Notes: generated from the sequence alone by a model not told the origin. Counted from the stretch's first letter, positions 36,075-44,651 are shown. The stretch is 64,000 bases of DNA from an uncultured Collinsella sp. (GCA_958423535.1 CATZRJ010000003.1:15075-79074), one strand, 5' to 3'. A program made the numbers and translations.

Positions 36075-36356
36075 ATGATTACATCATATAAAGATGAAGA
36101 CACTGAACGCTTTGCAATGGGTGTGCGGATTAGGAAGTTCATTCCTTTTGAGCGGGTCGCCTTGAGGAAGATTCGCCAGCTGCAGATCTGCGCTTCGCTT
36201 GATGATCTTCGCGTTCCGCCAGGCAATCGTCTTGAAGCGTTGAAGGGCGATCGCGCCGGTCAATATAGTATCCGTGTCAATGAGCGCTATCGGGTCTGTT
36301 TTGAGTGGAGACAGGGGATGGCTTGGAATGTTGAAATCGTCGATTATCACAAGTGA
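36075..36356 (+). CDS. higB: HigB/RelE-type toxin
   Basis: A 93-residue RelE/ParE-fold toxin. It has the HigB plan of an N-terminal FAMGVRIRKFIPFERVALRKI segment, LRVPPGNRLEALKGDRAGQYSIRVNERYRVCFEW, and a C-terminal EIVDYH strand, with Arg and His residues typical of ribosome-dependent mRNA interferases. Toxin-first order and overlap with the antitoxin gene are characteristic of higBA. It would cleave mRNA on ribosomes when not bound by HigA. Confidence 0.9.
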   Translation: MITSYKDEDTERFAMGVRIRKFIPFERVALRKIRQLQICASLDDLRVPPGNRLEALKGDRAGQYSIRVNERYRVCFEWRQGMAWNVEIVDYHK

Positions 36357-36669
36357 CAAAACTGATGCTGGCTTGTTGTCGCCGGTGGCCCCCGGCGAGC
36401 TTCTCAAAGAGGAATTTCTTGTCCCTATGGGTATTTCTCAATATCGCCTTGCTAAGGAGACCGGGATTCCGGCTCAGCGTATTGGGCAGATTATTTTGGG
36501 AAGGCGTCGTGTTACGGCTGACACCGATCTTCGTCTTTGCCGCTACTTTGGCCTGACGGATGGCTATTGGCTTCGAGCCCAGATCGCGTTTGACCTCGAG
36601 GCAGAGAAGAGGCGCATCGAACCGGAACTGGATAAGATCGTTCCCGTTCAGCAGGTCGTTGCGTTGTAG
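36328..36669 (+). CDS. higA: HigA-type XRE antitoxin
   Basis: A 113-residue antitoxin. SPVAPGELLKEEFLVPMGIS then QYRLAKETGIPAQRIGQIILGRRRVTADTDLRL is the HigA helix-turn-helix, and DGYWLRAQIAFDLEAEKRR is the usual C-terminus. The start ATG 36328 overlaps higB by 29 bases. It neutralises HigB and represses the shared promoter at the palindromes upstream of higB. Confidence 0.88.
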   Translation: MLKSSIITSDKTDAGLLSPVAPGELLKEEFLVPMGISQYRLAKETGIPAQRIGQIILGRRRVTADTDLRLCRYFGLTDGYWLRAQIAFDLEAEKRRIEPELDKIVPVQQVVAL

Positions 36670-36698
36670 CGCTCAAAGATGTTGAGGTTGGAGTGACG

Positions 36699-37022
36699 AT
36701 GGAACGACGCCGACAGTCTGTCGTATATAGTCCTGGTGGGTGCGGATGCGGCTTGCTGCTGCTCCCGGTTATTGCTGTGAGCATTGGCGTGATGTTTGCG
36801 CTTGCTGGACTGGCGGCAGCGGCACTTGTGCTGTTGATTGTGGCCATTGGCGTGACGATTTGGCTCTGCCGCAATCGCGAGCAACGCCGTGCCGACGGTA
36901 ACACCAATGTCGGATGGGTCTTCTTTCTGATCATTGCGTACCTGCTGAGTGTCAGCTACCTGGTGTTCTTTGTCCTGTTGATGATCAGCGCCTTTACCGG
37001 GGAATCCGTCACGGTGGGTTGA
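36699..37022 (+). CDS. Small membrane protein with three helices
   Basis: A 107-residue protein. Hydrophobic segments at about 15-35 (LLLLPVIAVSIGVMFALAGL), 37-56 and 75-100 (WVFFLIIAYLLSVSYLVFFV); a short basic loop RNREQRRAD separates helices two and three. The N-terminus is basic. GGAG precedes ATG 36699 with good spacing, better than GTG 36693. Family unknown. Confidence 0.65.
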   Translation: MERRRQSVVYSPGGCGCGLLLLPVIAVSIGVMFALAGLAAAALVLLIVAIGVTIWLCRNREQRRADGNTNVGWVFFLIIAYLLSVSYLVFFVLLMISAFTGESVTVG

Positions 37023-37127
37023 TGCGCTGCCAGCAGACGGTCGCGCAAAGTGCGTTTGCTCGGCGTTTGGATAACTGCGTTGGCCGTTTACCGCAGCCTT
37101 AGCTCTCAGCTAATGAATTCAAGTTTA

Positions 37128-37181
37128 ATCCTTCCTACGATGTGCTGTGTGCCGGCGCGGTGGCCGGATCGTAGGAAGGAT
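37128..37181 (+). promoter_or_regulatory. Hairpin that sequesters the ribosome site of the next gene
   Basis: ATCCTTCCTACGAT and ATCGTAGGAAGGAT form a perfect 14-bp stem around a 26-base loop. The right arm contains GGAAGG, the ribosome site of the gene starting at 37187. Confidence 0.65.
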
Positions 37182-37186
37182 GCATA

Positions 37187-37630
37187 ATGGCAAAAGAGGG
37201 AAAGAAGTCGATTGGCAAGATTGTCCTAGGCGTCATCGTGGTGCTGGTTATTGCCGGTGCCGTGGGCTCTATGGGCGGCAACTCAACCGATTCGTCTGCG
37301 AACGATTCGGCAAAACCTGCCGAGACGACACAGCAGGCTGAGGAGCAAAAAGAACCGCAAGAACCGTATACCATTGCTGACGAGGCTGAAGACGCCTCCA
37401 ATCAGTTTGCCTATAAGATCACGGGTACGCTGACCAATAACACAGACAAGGAAAAGAGCTACATTCAGATTGAGTATGTTCTGTATGATGCTGATGGCAA
37501 CCAGGTTGGAACGGCTCTTGCAAACACCAATCATCTGAAGGCGGGCGGCTCCTGGAAGTTCGAGGCGCTGGGCACGGTGTCTCCCGATCAGGTCGCCAGT
37601 TGGGAACGCTCGGACGTGAGCGGTTTCTAG
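37187..37630 (+). CDS. FxLYD-domain membrane-anchored protein
   Basis: A 147-residue protein. A basic N-terminus and one helix (IGKIVLGVIVVLVIAGAVG, about 9-27) anchor it; a Ser/Glu/Gln linker follows; residues about 75-145 form an FxLYD-type beta domain: YKITGTLTNNTDKEKSYIQI, EYVLYDADGNQVGTALANTN, AGGSWKFEA. It is a probable lipoprotein-like extracytoplasmic protein without a lipobox. The ribosome site lies in a perfect hairpin. Confidence 0.75.
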   Translation: MAKEGKKSIGKIVLGVIVVLVIAGAVGSMGGNSTDSSANDSAKPAETTQQAEEQKEPQEPYTIADEAEDASNQFAYKITGTLTNNTDKEKSYIQIEYVLYDADGNQVGTALANTNHLKAGGSWKFEALGTVSPDQVASWERSDVSGF

Positions 37631-37662
37631 CATGTTGCATGCACTGGGGGAGGTGAGGCCGT

Positions 37663-38085
37663 ATGCCCGATAAAAAGCTGACTGAGGAGCTGCTCAATGA
37701 GCTTCTCGATGCGCCAAGCATTGATGGTTATATCAAAGAGCACGACTTTGCCGCCCCGTCGCTTTCGGAGTATCTGAAACAGCTTTTGGAAGAAAAGGGG
37801 CTGGAGCGTTCGCGAGTGGTGCGCATGGCCGACCTCAACGAGACGTTTGGCTATCAGATCTTTACCGGTGCGCGGCATCCGAGCCGCAATAAGGTGCTGC
37901 AGATTGCATTTGCCATGGCGCTGACACTCAAGGAGGCCAACCGCGCCTTGACGGCGGCAGGCGCCAATATCCTCAACTGCAAGGACCGCCGTGACGCCAT
38001 CATCATTTTCTGTATCGATCGTGGCTGCAGCCTGCAAAAGGTGAACGAGGAGCTGTATCGCTTTGGCGAGGAGACGGTGAGCTAA
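37663..38085 (+). CDS. XRE-like helix-turn-helix protein
   Basis: A 140-residue protein. SLSEYLKQLLEEKGLERSRV with VRMADLNETFGYQIFTGARHPSRNKVLQIAFAM is an XRE-type DNA-binding domain at about 30-85; the rest is helical and includes a Cys-containing CKDRRDAIIIFCIDRGCSL. It precedes the Ser/Thr kinase gene on the same strand. In this group the XRE/kinase pair is a recurrent unit, and phosphorylation of the regulator is an untested idea. Confidence 0.7.
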   Translation: MPDKKLTEELLNELLDAPSIDGYIKEHDFAAPSLSEYLKQLLEEKGLERSRVVRMADLNETFGYQIFTGARHPSRNKVLQIAFAMALTLKEANRALTAAGANILNCKDRRDAIIIFCIDRGCSLQKVNEELYRFGEETVS

Positions 38086-38180
38086 CGGTTAGCTGCCGGC
38101 GGAGGCGCCGTTCACGACATTTTGAACGTGCAGGGCACGGGCGTCATGGTGCGTCCGTGCCCTGCGTTATTATGGACGCT

Positions 38181-39571
38181 ATGGATACTCAGAGCCCAAC
38201 ATATTCCGATGATGAGCTGACCGCTGCGCTCGCCGGACACCTGGCGTCACTTGAGCGTGATGACAGCTATCGCGTAGACCGTGTACTCAAGCACTCCGAC
38301 GTCGAGACGACCGAGCTCGTGTACTTTGAGGGCTCCGGCGGAGGATCTCTTGGTCCCTTTGTTCGCAAGCGCATCGACGCGTCGGCCCAGATTGGCGGGG
38401 CGTATGAACGCCTGTTTGCGGCCCAGCATGCCGGGCGACGTTACGAGCACTTGCCTCGGATTGTCGATTGCCACCGCGTGGGCGACGAGCTTTGCGTGGT
38501 CATGGAATACATCGAAGGCGAAACGCTCGGGGCCCTGGTGGGGCGTTTGGGTGCAACGCCCGATTATGCTTGTGAGCTGTTTGGCTCCCTTTGTGATGCA
38601 GTTGCGGAGCTCCACGCCGGCTTTGCGTCGGCGGGGGAGGTGGCTGCGCCGGTGATTCATCGCGACCTAAAGCCCTCGAATATCATCGTGTCGGGCGCGA
38701 ACTATACGCCTGATGACGGCCTGACGTTTTCATCGCTGGTGATTATCGACTTGGGAATCGCTCGCGTGTGGCGCGAAGGAGCCGATGCCGATACCGTTAA
38801 GTTTGGCACGCGACCCTATGCGCCACCCGAGCAGTACGGTTTTGGCCAGACGAGCGTGCGAAGCGATGTCTATGCGCTCGGTGCCCTGCTGTTCTTTTGT
38901 CTGAGGGGGCCGACCCCAAGCCGGGCCGGGACATGCGCGAGCAATGCGAGGCATGTGACGTTCCCGTCCCGTTTGCCGATGTTATTTGCATGGCGATGGC
39001 GCTCGATCCGGACAAGCGCTTTGCAAGCGCGAAGGCGCTAGGGCACGCTGCACGCGCATCGTATGCGTTGTCCACACCGACGCCATCGTCCGCGCCGAAT
39101 GTTGCTTCCTTCCAAGAGCCTCCAGAGCGGCGAGTTGTGTGCCCTTCGCCCGTGCTCCCCACAGATCAGTCTCAGGGTGGATTGCCGTTGGTGCCTGAGC
39201 GCCCGAATTTACTCTCCCACATTCCCGACACCGTTGGGCGCATTTGGAACGCATTCGTCTATCTTTCGCTACTTGTTTTCTTTGCCGGAAGCCATTTTGC
39301 CGTTTTTCATCCCACAGGCGCCAACCAAAACTACCCGATGTGGTTTCTCGCGATTGAGTATTTTGTCTTCGTCGACGGTTTCGTAGCGCTCATTCATTTT
39401 GTAATGCTCGATAAACGCCGCCTTCGCCGGCGGTTTGAGCTACTCGATAGATATCGCGGTAAAAAGCTTGCAAAGCTCTGTTTCAAGGCTATGGGTGTGC
39501 TCTTGTTGGCAATGATTATCATTGTTGCCATCGCAAACGCGACGGGCGTCGTCGATACCTCCGTCGCGTAA
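38181..39571 (+). pseudogene. Membrane Ser/Thr protein kinase, frameshifted
   Basis: Two reading frames together encode one kinase. The first (to about 38909) has IHRDLKPSNIIVSGAN, IIDLGIARVW and TRPYAPPEQYGFGQTSVRSDVYALGALLFF; the second, in the -1 frame, continues with ADPKPGRDMREQCEACDVP and ALDPDKRFASAKALGHAAR, then three C-terminal membrane helices. The break lies in GAGGGGGCC at 38904-38911; adding one G would restore the frame as CLRGADPKPGRD. The region is either a real indel, a sequencing error in the G run, or slippage. The ATG at 38181 has no good ribosome site; 38172 is an alternative. Confidence 0.75.
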
Positions 39572-39576
39572 AAGAA

Positions 39577-39600
39577 AAAGGGCCCCGATTGGGGCCCTTT
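39577..39600. terminator. Bidirectional terminator between kinase and wall-protein genes
   Basis: AAAGGGCCCC-GATT-GGGGCCCTTT, perfect 10-bp stem between convergent genes. Confidence 0.9.
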
Positions 39601-39610
39601 GACGTTGATC

Positions 39611-40744
39611 TTAGATGCGGTTCATCTGGGTTGCAACCTTGTTGTACCAGTCCTGCCACGTGGGCGGGCAGTACTTTTTGGCGGCTGCCGGGGTAAGCGT
39701 GGAGCCATAGTTGGCGCCCAGGTAGGCGACGTGGGCAGAGACGCCCTCGCTCCAGCTACCAAAGCTCCGCCAGCCGCCGCCACGGGCGCTCCAGCCCCAG
39801 GCGTTATAGGAGCCGGCACAATAGAGGCCCTTGCTGCTTTCGACGCAGGCGATGGCAGGGGACCAACGGGGGTCAACACCGGTGTTCCAGGCTGCCACGG
39901 CAAAGTTATAACCCTGGCCTGCCATGGGGGAGCCGGCGAGGTAGTTGTCAATGCGACTCGTCCACTCGTTGATAAACGAGTCGTAATCTGAGTTGCCGGT
40001 ATTGGAGTTGTTCACCGTGGTGTCGATGGTGGCGTTGGCGTTGTTGGCCTGGCTGTTGGAGTTGTTGCCGCTTACGCCCTCGCCCGAGAGCTTCTCGGCG
40101 GCAGCGGCCTTGTCTGCCTCGAGCTTGGCCAGCTCGGCGGCATTTTCCTGCTCGGCTTTTGCCTGGGCTTCGCTGCGAAGCTGCTGGGCCTGTGCCAGTG
40201 CATCTTCGGCGGTTTTCTGCTCGGTCTCGAGTTGGGATTTAGCCTGTTCAAGCTCGGTCTTGTTCTGCTCGAGCTCGGTCTGCATCTTGTTGAGCTCTTC
40301 GATCTCATCGACGCTCGAGCTCGCGATCTGGCTGGTGTACCTGCAGGTGGTGATGAACTCGCCAAGGCTCTGTGCGTTGACCAGGAAGCTCACGATGGGA
40401 TTGGTGCCCTTCTGGTACTTATACAGATCGCGCATGGCGGAGCTTGCCTTTGCCTGCTGATCGGGAAGCTCGGCTTCGATCTGCTCGATGCTTGCCTCGT
40501 TGGTGTCGATTTGCTTTTGCAGATCCTCGAGCTTGGTGCGGGCCTCGTTGTAGGCGCTCGTGGCGGCTTCGATCTTCTGCTGGGCGGCGGAAAGCTGATC
40601 CTGCGTTGCCTGCGAGGCGGCATAGGCCGCGACGGGGGAGAGCATCGGCGTGGCCGTCAGCGCAACGGCGAGCGCGGCGCTCGTGATGATACGAGCCGGC
40701 CTCGACGCGATGAACGCTGCGGTGCGATGGTTCGAATGCTGCAT
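39611..40744 (-). CDS. Secreted coiled-coil cell-wall protein with lysozyme-like C-terminus
   Basis: A 377-residue secreted protein. Signal peptide: IITSAALAVALTATPMLSPVAAYA (about 20-43). Residues 45-220 are a long coiled coil (QDQLSAAQQKIEAATSAY and onward) resembling PcsB/RipA-type hydrolase regulators. After an Asn/Ser/Thr linker, YNFAVAAWNTGVDPRWSPAIACVESSKG (quoted in part as ACVESSKG) with AWGWSARGGGWRSFGSW resembles the lysozyme/SLT fold with a catalytic Glu. ATG 40744 follows AGAGGGA. Likely peptidoglycan remodelling at division. Confidence 0.75.
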   Translation of the reverse strand: MQHSNHRTAAFIASRPARIITSAALAVALTATPMLSPVAAYAASQATQDQLSAAQQKIEAATSAYNEARTKLEDLQKQIDTNEASIEQIEAELPDQQAKASSAMRDLYKYQKGTNPIVSFLVNAQSLGEFITTCRYTSQIASSSVDEIEELNKMQTELEQNKTELEQAKSQLETEQKTAEDALAQAQQLRSEAQAKAEQENAAELAKLEADKAAAAEKLSGEGVSGNNSNSQANNANATIDTTVNNSNTGNSDYDSFINEWTSRIDNYLAGSPMAGQGYNFAVAAWNTGVDPRWSPAIACVESSKGLYCAGSYNAWGWSARGGGWRSFGSWSEGVSAHVAYLGANYGSTLTPAAAKKYCPPTWQDWYNKVATQMNRI

Positions 40745-40977
40745 CCAGTCCCTCTGCAATCAATCGTAGGTTATGGTTCGAACGGTATTCTACTACTGCT
40801 TTCGACCTCAACTTGAACCTTAAAGGTTCTAAAGGGTCAAGTTGAACTTGAGGCTTTGGCCTTGACCTGCAGTTATAGTGAATTGTTGAGAAACCATAGA
40901 GTTCAACTTTAACGTTACGGAACCCTATCGAAGCTCGATTTAGAGCTGAAAAAGCTGCCTCACGTGGGGTTTTGCAA
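40745..40977. other. AT-rich intergenic region upstream of the wall-protein gene
   Basis: No gene. It has several short inverted repeats built on CAACTTGA (for example around 40811-40853), and GGAACCCTATCG with CTATAGGGTTCC further on. It probably contains the promoter of the minus-strand wall protein. Nothing else is recognisable. Confidence 0.45.
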
Positions 40978-41247
40978 CTATAGGGTTCCTTCGCGGCGAG
41001 CCCGCTCCACCTCTTTAAGTGCTTCAGCAGGGGTGAAGGAACAGGTGCCATCGCCAAGTTTGACTACCTGGATATCGTCCCCGGTATGGACCTCTCCGCC
41101 GTGAAGGACTACGCCAAAGATGCCCTCGTGGGGAAAGAAGGGCCCCGGCTCGTTCAGTCCGAGTCGGGGCTCATTGCGCTTGGTTGCAGTTGTTGCACGG
41201 CTGGACTTACGGGGAGAGCTGACGTTCGCCCAGAAAAAACCGACCAA
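40978..41247 (-). pseudogene. MOSC-domain remnant
   Basis: About 65 residues resemble only the C-terminus of MOSC proteins: EGIFGVVLHGGEVHTGDDIQVV. The N-terminal two thirds, including the conserved Cys, is missing; upstream sequence runs into the ecfT stop. No ribosome site fits the first ATG. Best read as a decayed molybdenum-cofactor sulfurase C-terminal fragment; the other possibility is a short free-standing protein. Confidence 0.4.
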
Positions 41248-41270
41248 AAAGCCTGTCCCAAATTGGCAGG

Positions 41271-42017
41271 TTAGAACAGGAAGCCGAGGACGATGAGGGC
41301 AATGCTGACAATAAGTATGGCAATGTCCAGGCCCTTGATGGGATAGCGCTTGTACGAGCTCGCGCGCGTGCGTAGGTAGAAGCCACGCTGTTCTGCCGCC
41401 AAGGCCGTGGCATCGGTTTTACCCACGCTCGAGATCAGTAGCGGCACGCACAACGGCAGCATGAGCTTAAGCTTCTTGATGGGGTTTTTGGTGTCATACT
41501 CTATGCCGCGTGCGGTCTGCGCCTCCATGATGGCGTTCATCTCTTGGCCAAACACCGGCACAAAGCGCAGCGCCGTGGTAAAGGTGAAGGCGTAGCGATA
41601 CGGCACGTGCAGTACCTCCACGCAGGCGTTGGCAAGGTCGTTGAGCTTGGTCACCATGAGCATCAGAATAAGCGGAAGCGCCACGCCCAGCAGGCGCAGG
41701 CAAGCCTTGGAGCCGGTGATGAGACCCGTGTCGGTAACGAAGCCCCACACGATGTTGCCATCGCGCATAAAAGCCAGCTGCAGCACCAGCATGATGAGTG
41801 CGAGTGGAATCAGCAGCTTGAGCAGCGCGAGCAGGCGGTCGACGACGCCGGCGTAGGCTCCCAGCGTGAGCGTGAGCGCCAGAAAGCCCAACAATGCCAC
41901 ATAGGTGTCGGACAAGAAGATGCCGATGATGATGGCGGCGGCGAGACCCAGTTTGATGACGGGGTTCAGGCGGTGTAGCAGCGTGTCACCTGGCATGTAG
42001 TCGATGACGTTAACCAC
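41271..42017 (-). CDS. ecfT: ECF transporter T component
   Basis: A 248-residue membrane protein of the CbiQ/EcfT family. TLLHRLNPVIKLGLAAAIII begins the first helices, and coupling-helix motifs TARGIEYDT and EQRGFYLRTR sit at about 170-215. The likely start is GTG 42017, which overlaps the stop of the fused ATPase gene (GTGGTTAA) with GAGGAG upstream. It couples ATP hydrolysis to rotation of the S component in the membrane. Third gene of the S, A-A', T operon. Confidence 0.87.
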   Translation of the reverse strand: MVNVIDYMPGDTLLHRLNPVIKLGLAAAIIIGIFLSDTYVALLGFLALTLTLGAYAGVVDRLLALLKLLIPLALIMLVLQLAFMRDGNIVWGFVTDTGLITGSKACLRLLGVALPLILMLMVTKLNDLANACVEVLHVPYRYAFTFTTALRFVPVFGQEMNAIMEAQTARGIEYDTKNPIKKLKLMLPLCVPLLISSVGKTDATALAAEQRGFYLRTRASSYKRYPIKGLDIAILIVSIALIVLGFLF

Positions 42018-43761
42018 GGCGGACCATCTCCTCGGTAATACGAACGATATCAGTGACCTCACTCACCTGCGCAAAGGCGGGCGAGACGGTGGATGCCAGA
42101 CGGCGCGAGAGTTCGATGATCTGGGGCGGCTCAACGTAGGCACGCTGCATGAGTTCGATGTTCGAGAACAGCTCGTGCGTGCGGCCGCGGTCGAGGATGC
42201 GACCGTTGGCCATCACCACGATGCGTTCGGCAAAGTCGGAAACGACTTCCATGTCGTGACAGACCATGATGACGGCGCAACCGCGCTCTGCCATGGTGCG
42301 CACCGTTTCCATCACGGTCATGCACTCGCGGTAGTCTAGGCCGCTCGTGGGCTCGTCGAGCACCACGATCTTGGGCTCGACCACTACAACGGAGGCGAGC
42401 GCCACCATCTGGCGCTGGCCGCGCGACAGCGAGAATGGTGCCTCGTCGGCGGGCAGACCAAAGCGGTCGATAACCAGCTGGGCGCGACGCAGGGCTTCGG
42501 CGCGATCGATGCCGGCAAGTTCTAGACCAAAAGCGACCTCGTCGAGCACGGTGTCTTTGCAGATTTGACGGTCGGGGTTCTGGAAAAGAGTTGCCACTTC
42601 GCGTGCAATGCGGCTCGTGGGAACCGATGCCGTGTCCAAGCCCGTAACGCGTACGCTGCCCGATGCGGGCTTGAACAAACCCGTGAGCAGTTTGGTGAGC
42701 GTGGTTTTGCCGGCTCCGTTTTGGCCGACAATGCCCACGAGCTCGCCGGGGTAGAGCGTCAAGTTGAGGTCGTGGACGGCGGCGCCGCCATGGGGGTAAG
42801 AAAACTCGACATGGTCAAAGGCGAGCACCGGCTCGGCGTCTTTCGCATGCGGGCGCAGCGACGGCGCGTGCGGGGAGCCTGCGGGCGTCTGGATATCGCT
42901 TGTCGCACAGTCGGGGTCGACGATGCCCACGATCAGTCGTTCTGCCTCGTCGACATCCAGACAGGGCGTGCCGCTTACCAGGCCATCGGCCTTGAGGCTG
43001 TTGAAAATGCGCGTGACACGTGGGCAATCGACACCGATGGCGCGAAGCTTGTCGGTGTGCGCAAAGACCTCGTGCGGCTCACCTTGCAGCGCGATCTGGC
43101 CGTGATCGAGCACCATCACGCGGTTGCAGTACTCCGAAAGTAAAGCGACCTTTTGCTCAACGACGACGATGGTGATGCCGAGCGCACGGTTTGCCTCGCG
43201 CAGCGTCTCGAAGACCAGGGTGGAGCTGGCGGGATCGAGTGCTGCGGTGGGCTCATCGAGTACCAGGACGCGCGGGCGCATGGCGAGGATGGCGGCGATG
43301 GCTGCCTTTTGCTTTTGGCCGCCCGAGAGGGTGGCAATCTCGCGGTCGCGCAGGTCACTGATGCCGACGGTCTTGAGCGTTTCACTCACGCGCTGTTCGA
43401 TCTGGTCGTGCGGAACGCCAAAGTTCTCGAGGCCAAAGAGCATTTCGTCCTCAACGACCGAAGCGACCATCTGGGTATCGATGTCCTGCAGCACGCTGCC
43501 GACGATCTGCGATATGTCGGTGAGCGAGACCTCGCAGGTGTCGTGGCCGTCAACTAACACGGAGCCATAAAAGGTGCCGGTGTAGTGGTGAGGCACGGCG
43601 CCCGACAGGCAGGCGGCGAGTGTGGACTTACCTGCGCCCGAGGGTCCGATGATGCCGATGAATTCCCCCTTGTCCACGCTGAGCGAGACGTGGCTGAGCG
43701 CCTGCTCGGTTTGCGTGCCATAGGAGAACGAGACATCGTCGACGTTGATGATCGTTTCCAT
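42010..43761 (-). CDS. ECF transporter ATPase, fused A-A' (two ABC domains)
   Basis: A 583-residue protein with two ABC domains in one chain. Domain 1: GPSGAGKST (about 40), LSGGQKQKAAIAAI, VLVLDEPTAALD. Domain 2: GQNGAGKTT (about 350), LSRGQRQMVALA in which the usual GG of the signature is RG, VVLDEPTSGLD. EcfA and EcfA' are usually separate genes. The S component gene lies 106 bases upstream with a palindrome between, and ecfT overlaps downstream. Confidence 0.9.
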   Translation of the reverse strand: METIINVDDVSFSYGTQTEQALSHVSLSVDKGEFIGIIGPSGAGKSTLAACLSGAVPHHYTGTFYGSVLVDGHDTCEVSLTDISQIVGSVLQDIDTQMVASVVEDEMLFGLENFGVPHDQIEQRVSETLKTVGISDLRDREIATLSGGQKQKAAIAAILAMRPRVLVLDEPTAALDPASSTLVFETLREANRALGITIVVVEQKVALLSEYCNRVMVLDHGQIALQGEPHEVFAHTDKLRAIGVDCPRVTRIFNSLKADGLVSGTPCLDVDEAERLIVGIVDPDCATSDIQTPAGSPHAPSLRPHAKDAEPVLAFDHVEFSYPHGGAAVHDLNLTLYPGELVGIVGQNGAGKTTLTKLLTGLFKPASGSVRVTGLDTASVPTSRIAREVATLFQNPDRQICKDTVLDEVAFGLELAGIDRAEALRRAQLVIDRFGLPADEAPFSLSRGQRQMVALASVVVVEPKIVVLDEPTSGLDYRECMTVMETVRTMAERGCAVIMVCHDMEVVSDFAERIVVMANGRILDRGRTHELFSNIELMQRAYVEPPQIIELSRRLASTVSPAFAQVSEVTDIVRITEEMVRRG

Positions 43762-43781
43762 GGATACCTTTCATAGTCATC

Positions 43782-43821
43782 GGGGACGTTCTTACATGAC
43801 TGGTCGTTTAGGAACGTCCCC
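43782..43821. repeat. GGGGACGTTC palindrome
   Basis: GGGGACGTTC (43782-43791) and GAACGTCCCC (43812-43821) pair perfectly between the S and ATPase genes; similar in style to the palindrome at 28110-28167. Confidence 0.65.
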
Positions 43822-43867
43822 AAATGCTCGTTGTTTGGGACAGTCTTTGGTGGTAAAGCCGGGCAGG

Positions 43868-44437
43868 TTAGTTGAGCTTAAGGGCCTTCTGGATGGGCAG
43901 GTAGAGAGCGCCGACCAGAATTGCGTTAAACACGGCGGTCATGGCGACGACGGGCAGCATGGCTGCGGCGAGCTCGCCCACAACGCCGAGCATGGCCATC
44001 TTGATGACCATGAAGATGACGCCCGAGACAAAGGTGGTCACGAATGTTGCGACGATGGCGATGACGGGCTTAACCTGGCCGTCCTTGGCGGTGGCGTTGA
44101 CAATGACGGCCATGAGCATAGCGGCGATGCCCTCGGCGGCAAAATCGACAAACGGCGAGGTGGTAGTGATCTGGATCACGGCCGCCGAGATGAGACCAAT
44201 GACGAGCGCCTGGCCAATGTTGGGACGAACGACCAGGATGGTGAGGCAGAAAGCCGAGATGATGAACTCGGGGCTGATCATGCCGCCCGAGATGCCCGAG
44301 ATTGCCTTGCCGACGGTGAAGTTGAGGATGAAGCCGGCGGCAAGCAGGATGGCGAGCAGGACAAGGGCGCGGATATCGAGTTTGCCGCGGTCGGCGGTCT
44401 GGACGGTGCGGGGCTGGGCGGTGGTGTTCTGAGACAT
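43868..44437 (-). CDS. ECF transporter S component, probable tryptophan-specific
   Basis: A 189-residue membrane protein with about six helices; typical size for an S component. After a short polar start, LDIRALVLLAILLAAGFILNF (quoted in part) begins helix one; GMISPEFIISAFCLTILVVRP and QITTTSPFVDFAAEGIAAML follow. Substrate assignment comes from the leader: three consecutive Trp codons, a terminator and an antiterminator precede this gene, so tryptophan limitation should raise its expression. AAAGGA lies upstream of ATG 44437. Confidence 0.85.
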   Translation of the reverse strand: MSQNTTAQPRTVQTADRGKLDIRALVLLAILLAAGFILNFTVGKAISGISGGMISPEFIISAFCLTILVVRPNIGQALVIGLISAAVIQITTTSPFVDFAAEGIAAMLMAVIVNATAKDGQVKPVIAIVATFVTTFVSGVIFMVIKMAMLGVVGELAAAMLPVVAMTAVFNAILVGALYLPIQKALKLN

Positions 44438-44485
44438 GGTGAAAGTCCTTTCGAAAAAGGGAGTGTAAGAGAAAAACGGAGGCGC

Positions 44486-44611
44486 GTGATGCGAATGCGA
44501 TCGGGCTCGAGATAGAAAAAGGCCCCCGGTCGAAACCGGAGGCCTTCCAATCACCTAGAGCGCAAAAACAGGCGTGAGGGACTCACTTTCGACCGATCGT
44601 ATTCGCATCAC
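44486..44611 (-). promoter_or_regulatory. Tryptophan attenuator with competing RNA structures
   Basis: Terminator at 44521-44546: AAGGCCTCCGGT pairs with ACCGGGGGCCTT, then TTTTT. The leader's CGGTCGAAA (minus strand, 44595-44587) is complementary to TTTCGACCG inside the terminator (44535-44527), giving an antiterminator. In addition, 44593-44611 and 44486-44504 (GTGATGCGAATGCGATCGG) form an 18-of-19 bp helix that encloses the terminator. Confidence 0.85.
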
Positions 44612-44651
44612 GCCACCACCAGTTGTTGAGGGACTTCATCGTGTTCATCAT
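44583..44651 (-). CDS. trpL-like: Tryptophan leader peptide
   Basis: A 22-codon leader: ATG at 44651 (a second ATG follows), then NNWWWRDANTIGRK and TGA. Three consecutive Trp codons (11-13) are the hallmark of ribosome-mediated attenuation. AAAGGAG is eight bases upstream. When charged Trp-tRNA is short the ribosome halts at codons 11-13 and leaves the CGGTCGAAA segment (codons 20-22) free to form the antiterminator; otherwise it reaches the stop, covers that segment and the terminator forms. It is too short for ordinary gene callers. Confidence 0.9.
   Translation of the reverse strand: MMNTMKSLNNWWWRDANTIGRK

Noticed and set aside
38895..38915. Programmed -1 frameshift in the kinase gene
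   Set aside because: No full X-XXY-YYZ slippery heptamer or clear downstream pseudoknot was seen; an indel in the G run is simpler.
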